Shown in pieces: positions 3,763 to 5,171 of a DNA stretch of 5,171 bases. The stretch spans positions 286,597 through 291,767 of the forward strand of contig CP070808.1 of NCBI GenBank assembly GCA_020343715.1, in the 5' to 3' direction. Position numbers and translations under genes: made by a program. Source of the DNA: Thermoplasmata archaeon (GTDB lineage: Archaea > Thermoplasmatota > DTKX01 > GCA-020343715). Each line of letters starts with the position of its first letter. The first letter of the stretch is position 1. The notes below the pieces were generated by a model, which was not told where the DNA came from, made no database searches, and saw only the letters and a list, made by a program, of their open reading frames with translations.

Positions 3763-5171
3763 ATGGACGTAGTGAGAAAGGCCTTCGTCGCGTGCGTGCT
3801 CGTTTTGTCGACCGTCCTTGTCCCGTCTATGCTCTCCGAGGGGACACAAGAACCACCCGTCGTTCTGTCCGAGAGCTACATGGTCCGGATCATAGACGCC
3901 TATGCGGTGACCGATGTCGAGAGGGTCCTGTACAATCCGGGGGAGTCCTCCATCGACCACACCTTCCGTTTCGTCATTCCAGAGGGTGCCTTGATATCCA
4001 ACTTCTCGATAAAGGTGCGGGGGGTCACATATTACGCCGATGTGCTGGAGAGGGAGGAGGCCGAGAGGGAGTACCAGGAGGCCGTCTCGGAGGGAAGGAA
4101 CGCAGGGTTGGTAGCCGCGGTGGGAAGCCAGACCTTCGCGTACAAGGTCTCCCTGACGGCCAAGGAGGAGATGACCGCGACCATCAGGTACGAGCAGGTC
4201 CTCCTTAAGGCGAATGGATGGCACACCTACTGGTTGCCGATAGTGAACGGTACCGAACCATACGAGGTGGGGTCCCTACATGTGGACATCTACGTCGATT
4301 CGGCAACCGAAATAAAGGAGATGAAGACCGATGGCTACGACGAAGACCTGAGCATCGTGGGACCGACGAGTGACAAGGCCCGGATATCGTTGGACGCCAA
4401 GGACCTCACTCCCGATGACGACCTGGAGGTCAGGTGGAGGTCGATCGGAGCACAGGAGGAGGGGAAGATGTACTTCGGGGAGAAGGACGGCATGGGCTAC
4501 TTCGTGCACGTCTTCGACCCCGACATCGACATCTTCGGTGACGCAAGGGTGCCGAAGGACTTCATCTTCATCCTCGACAAGTCCGGTTCCATGGGAGACC
4601 TCAAGTTCAGCCAGGCGACCACCGCCCTGCACCACATCTATGGCGGCCTGGCAGGGGACGACCGTTTCTCCTTCGTCGAGTTCAACGGCCACTCCTATGT
4701 GTACAGCCCGAAACTGAAGAGGGCGAACGAGGAGAACGTCAAGGACGTGAAGGCTCACATCGACCGCCTCAGCTCGGGCGGGAGCACCAACATCCATGCC
4801 GGTGTCATCGACGCCCTGGACATCTTCAAGGAGGCGGGGGACACCGTCCCGATCATTGTGCTCCTCAGCGACGGACGCGCCAACACCGGCCTATACCACA
4901 GGTCCACATTCAGGCAGGACGTCATGCAGAAGAACACCGTGGACTCCTCCATCTACTGCATCGCCCTTGGCAACGGTGCCGACTGGACCTTCCTGGAGGC
5001 CCTGGCGCTGGAGAACGACGGTCGTGCGATCTGGGTACTGGAGCACGAGGACGTGGTGACCGAGATCAGCGACTTCGTGGACTCATTCTCGTCGCCCCTC
5101 CTCGCCCAGCTCAGTTTCGACTACGGTCCCATGGTGACCGACGTCCACCCTTCCCGCGTCGCGGCCCACTT
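3763..5171 (+). CDS. VIT-VWA domain protein (inter-alpha-trypsin inhibitor heavy chain-like), exported, C-terminus cut off
   Basis: Open from ATG 3763 to the right edge, 469 codons visible. Residues 1-27 form a signal peptide or N-terminal anchor: Arg5/Lys6, then the hydrophobic stretch AFVACVLVLSTVLVPSML. A VIT domain spans about 35-155; its hallmark segment is DVLEREEAEREYQEAVSEGR followed by NAGLV (93-117). A beta-rich linker (165-245) precedes a von Willebrand factor A domain (about 262-440). The VWA has a complete metal-ion adhesion site: D272-K-S274-G-S276 (DKSGSM), T342 (STNIHAG) and D370 (LLSDGRANTG). A complete site implies divalent-metal-dependent binding to protein or matrix partners outside the membrane. 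Cys11 is not in a usable lipobox. Family members run to about 600-900 residues, often with C-terminal anchors or sorting signals, which cannot be seen here. It has its own box A and a 16-bp palindrome upstream, so it is probably separately regulated. The partner is unknown. Confidence 0.93.
   Translation, partial: MDVVRKAFVACVLVLSTVLVPSMLSEGTQEPPVVLSESYMVRIIDAYAVTDVERVLYNPGESSIDHTFRFVIPEGALISNFSIKVRGVTYYADVLEREEAEREYQEAVSEGRNAGLVAAVGSQTFAYKVSLTAKEEMTATIRYEQVLLKANGWHTYWLPIVNGTEPYEVGSLHVDIYVDSATEIKEMKTDGYDEDLSIVGPTSDKARISLDAKDLTPDDDLEVRWRSIGAQEEGKMYFGEKDGMGYFVHVFDPDIDIFGDARVPKDFIFILDKSGSMGDLKFSQATTALHHIYGGLAGDDRFSFVEFNGHSYVYSPKLKRANEENVKDVKAHIDRLSSGGSTNIHAGVIDALDIFKEAGDTVPIIVLLSDGRANTGLYHRSTFRQDVMQKNTVDSSIYCIALGNGADWTFLEALALENDGRAIWVLEHEDVVTEISDFVDSFSSPLLAQLSFDYGPMVTDVHPSRVAAH

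Noticed and set aside
3790..3795. Possible lipobox with Cys11 in the VIT-VWA signal region
   Set aside because: The preceding residues F-V-A do not fit the lipobox well, and the cysteine is too near the N-terminus, before most of the hydrophobic core.
4276..4797. Minus-strand open frame (173 codons) opposite the VIT-VWA gene
   Set aside because: It is a shadow of the VIT and VWA coding region, with no motif, promoter or ribosome binding site.

Overview
The window looks like chromosomal DNA from a GC-rich archaeon. Four things point to Archaea: an arginyl-tRNA synthetase with the archaeal-style motifs HVGRARN and KMSTREG, a tRNA-Trp gene interrupted after position 37 by a bulge-helix-bulge intron, TTTATA-type box A promoters 25-35 bases before starts, and a tRNA without an encoded CCA end. 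A euryarchaeal or Thermoplasmatota-like lineage is my best guess, but that is inference from style, not from a database match.

Layout. Positions 1-1513 (minus strand) hold argS, with its C-terminal end outside the window. A 156-bp divergent gap (1514-1669) carries a candidate argS box A inside an inverted repeat and a promoter-like motif plus a leader hairpin for the next gene. Positions 1670-3289 (plus) encode a soluble GAF-PAS-GAF sensor with no output domain. Convergent to it, at 3339-3519 (minus), is tRNA-Trp(CCA), made of 38- and 35-nt exons around a 108-nt intron. The gap 3520-3762 holds the tRNA promoter, three palindromes and two promoter-like motifs. From 3763 to the right edge (plus) runs a secreted or membrane-anchored VIT-VWA protein, cut off by the window.

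The most interesting element is the tRNA-Trp intron. It contains the complete C - guide - D' - C' - guide - D order of a box C/D methylation guide RNA. By the rule that the fifth nucleotide upstream of D or D' is modified, its two guides point exactly at C34 and C39 of the tRNA that carries the intron. Both guide duplexes extend across the splice junctions, so they pair best with unspliced precursor. One target overlaps the stem that would close the guide RNA, which favours action between molecules rather than within one. Self-targeting tRNA-Trp introns are known in Haloferax and related euryarchaea. What stands out here is the divergent box D, C instead of U at position 39, and the competing folds.

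The genes do not form one operon. argS and tRNA-Trp both serve translation but are separate transcription units. The sensor and the VIT-VWA protein are each preceded by their own promoter-like signals, and the VIT-VWA gene has a perfect 16-bp palindrome just upstream of its box A.
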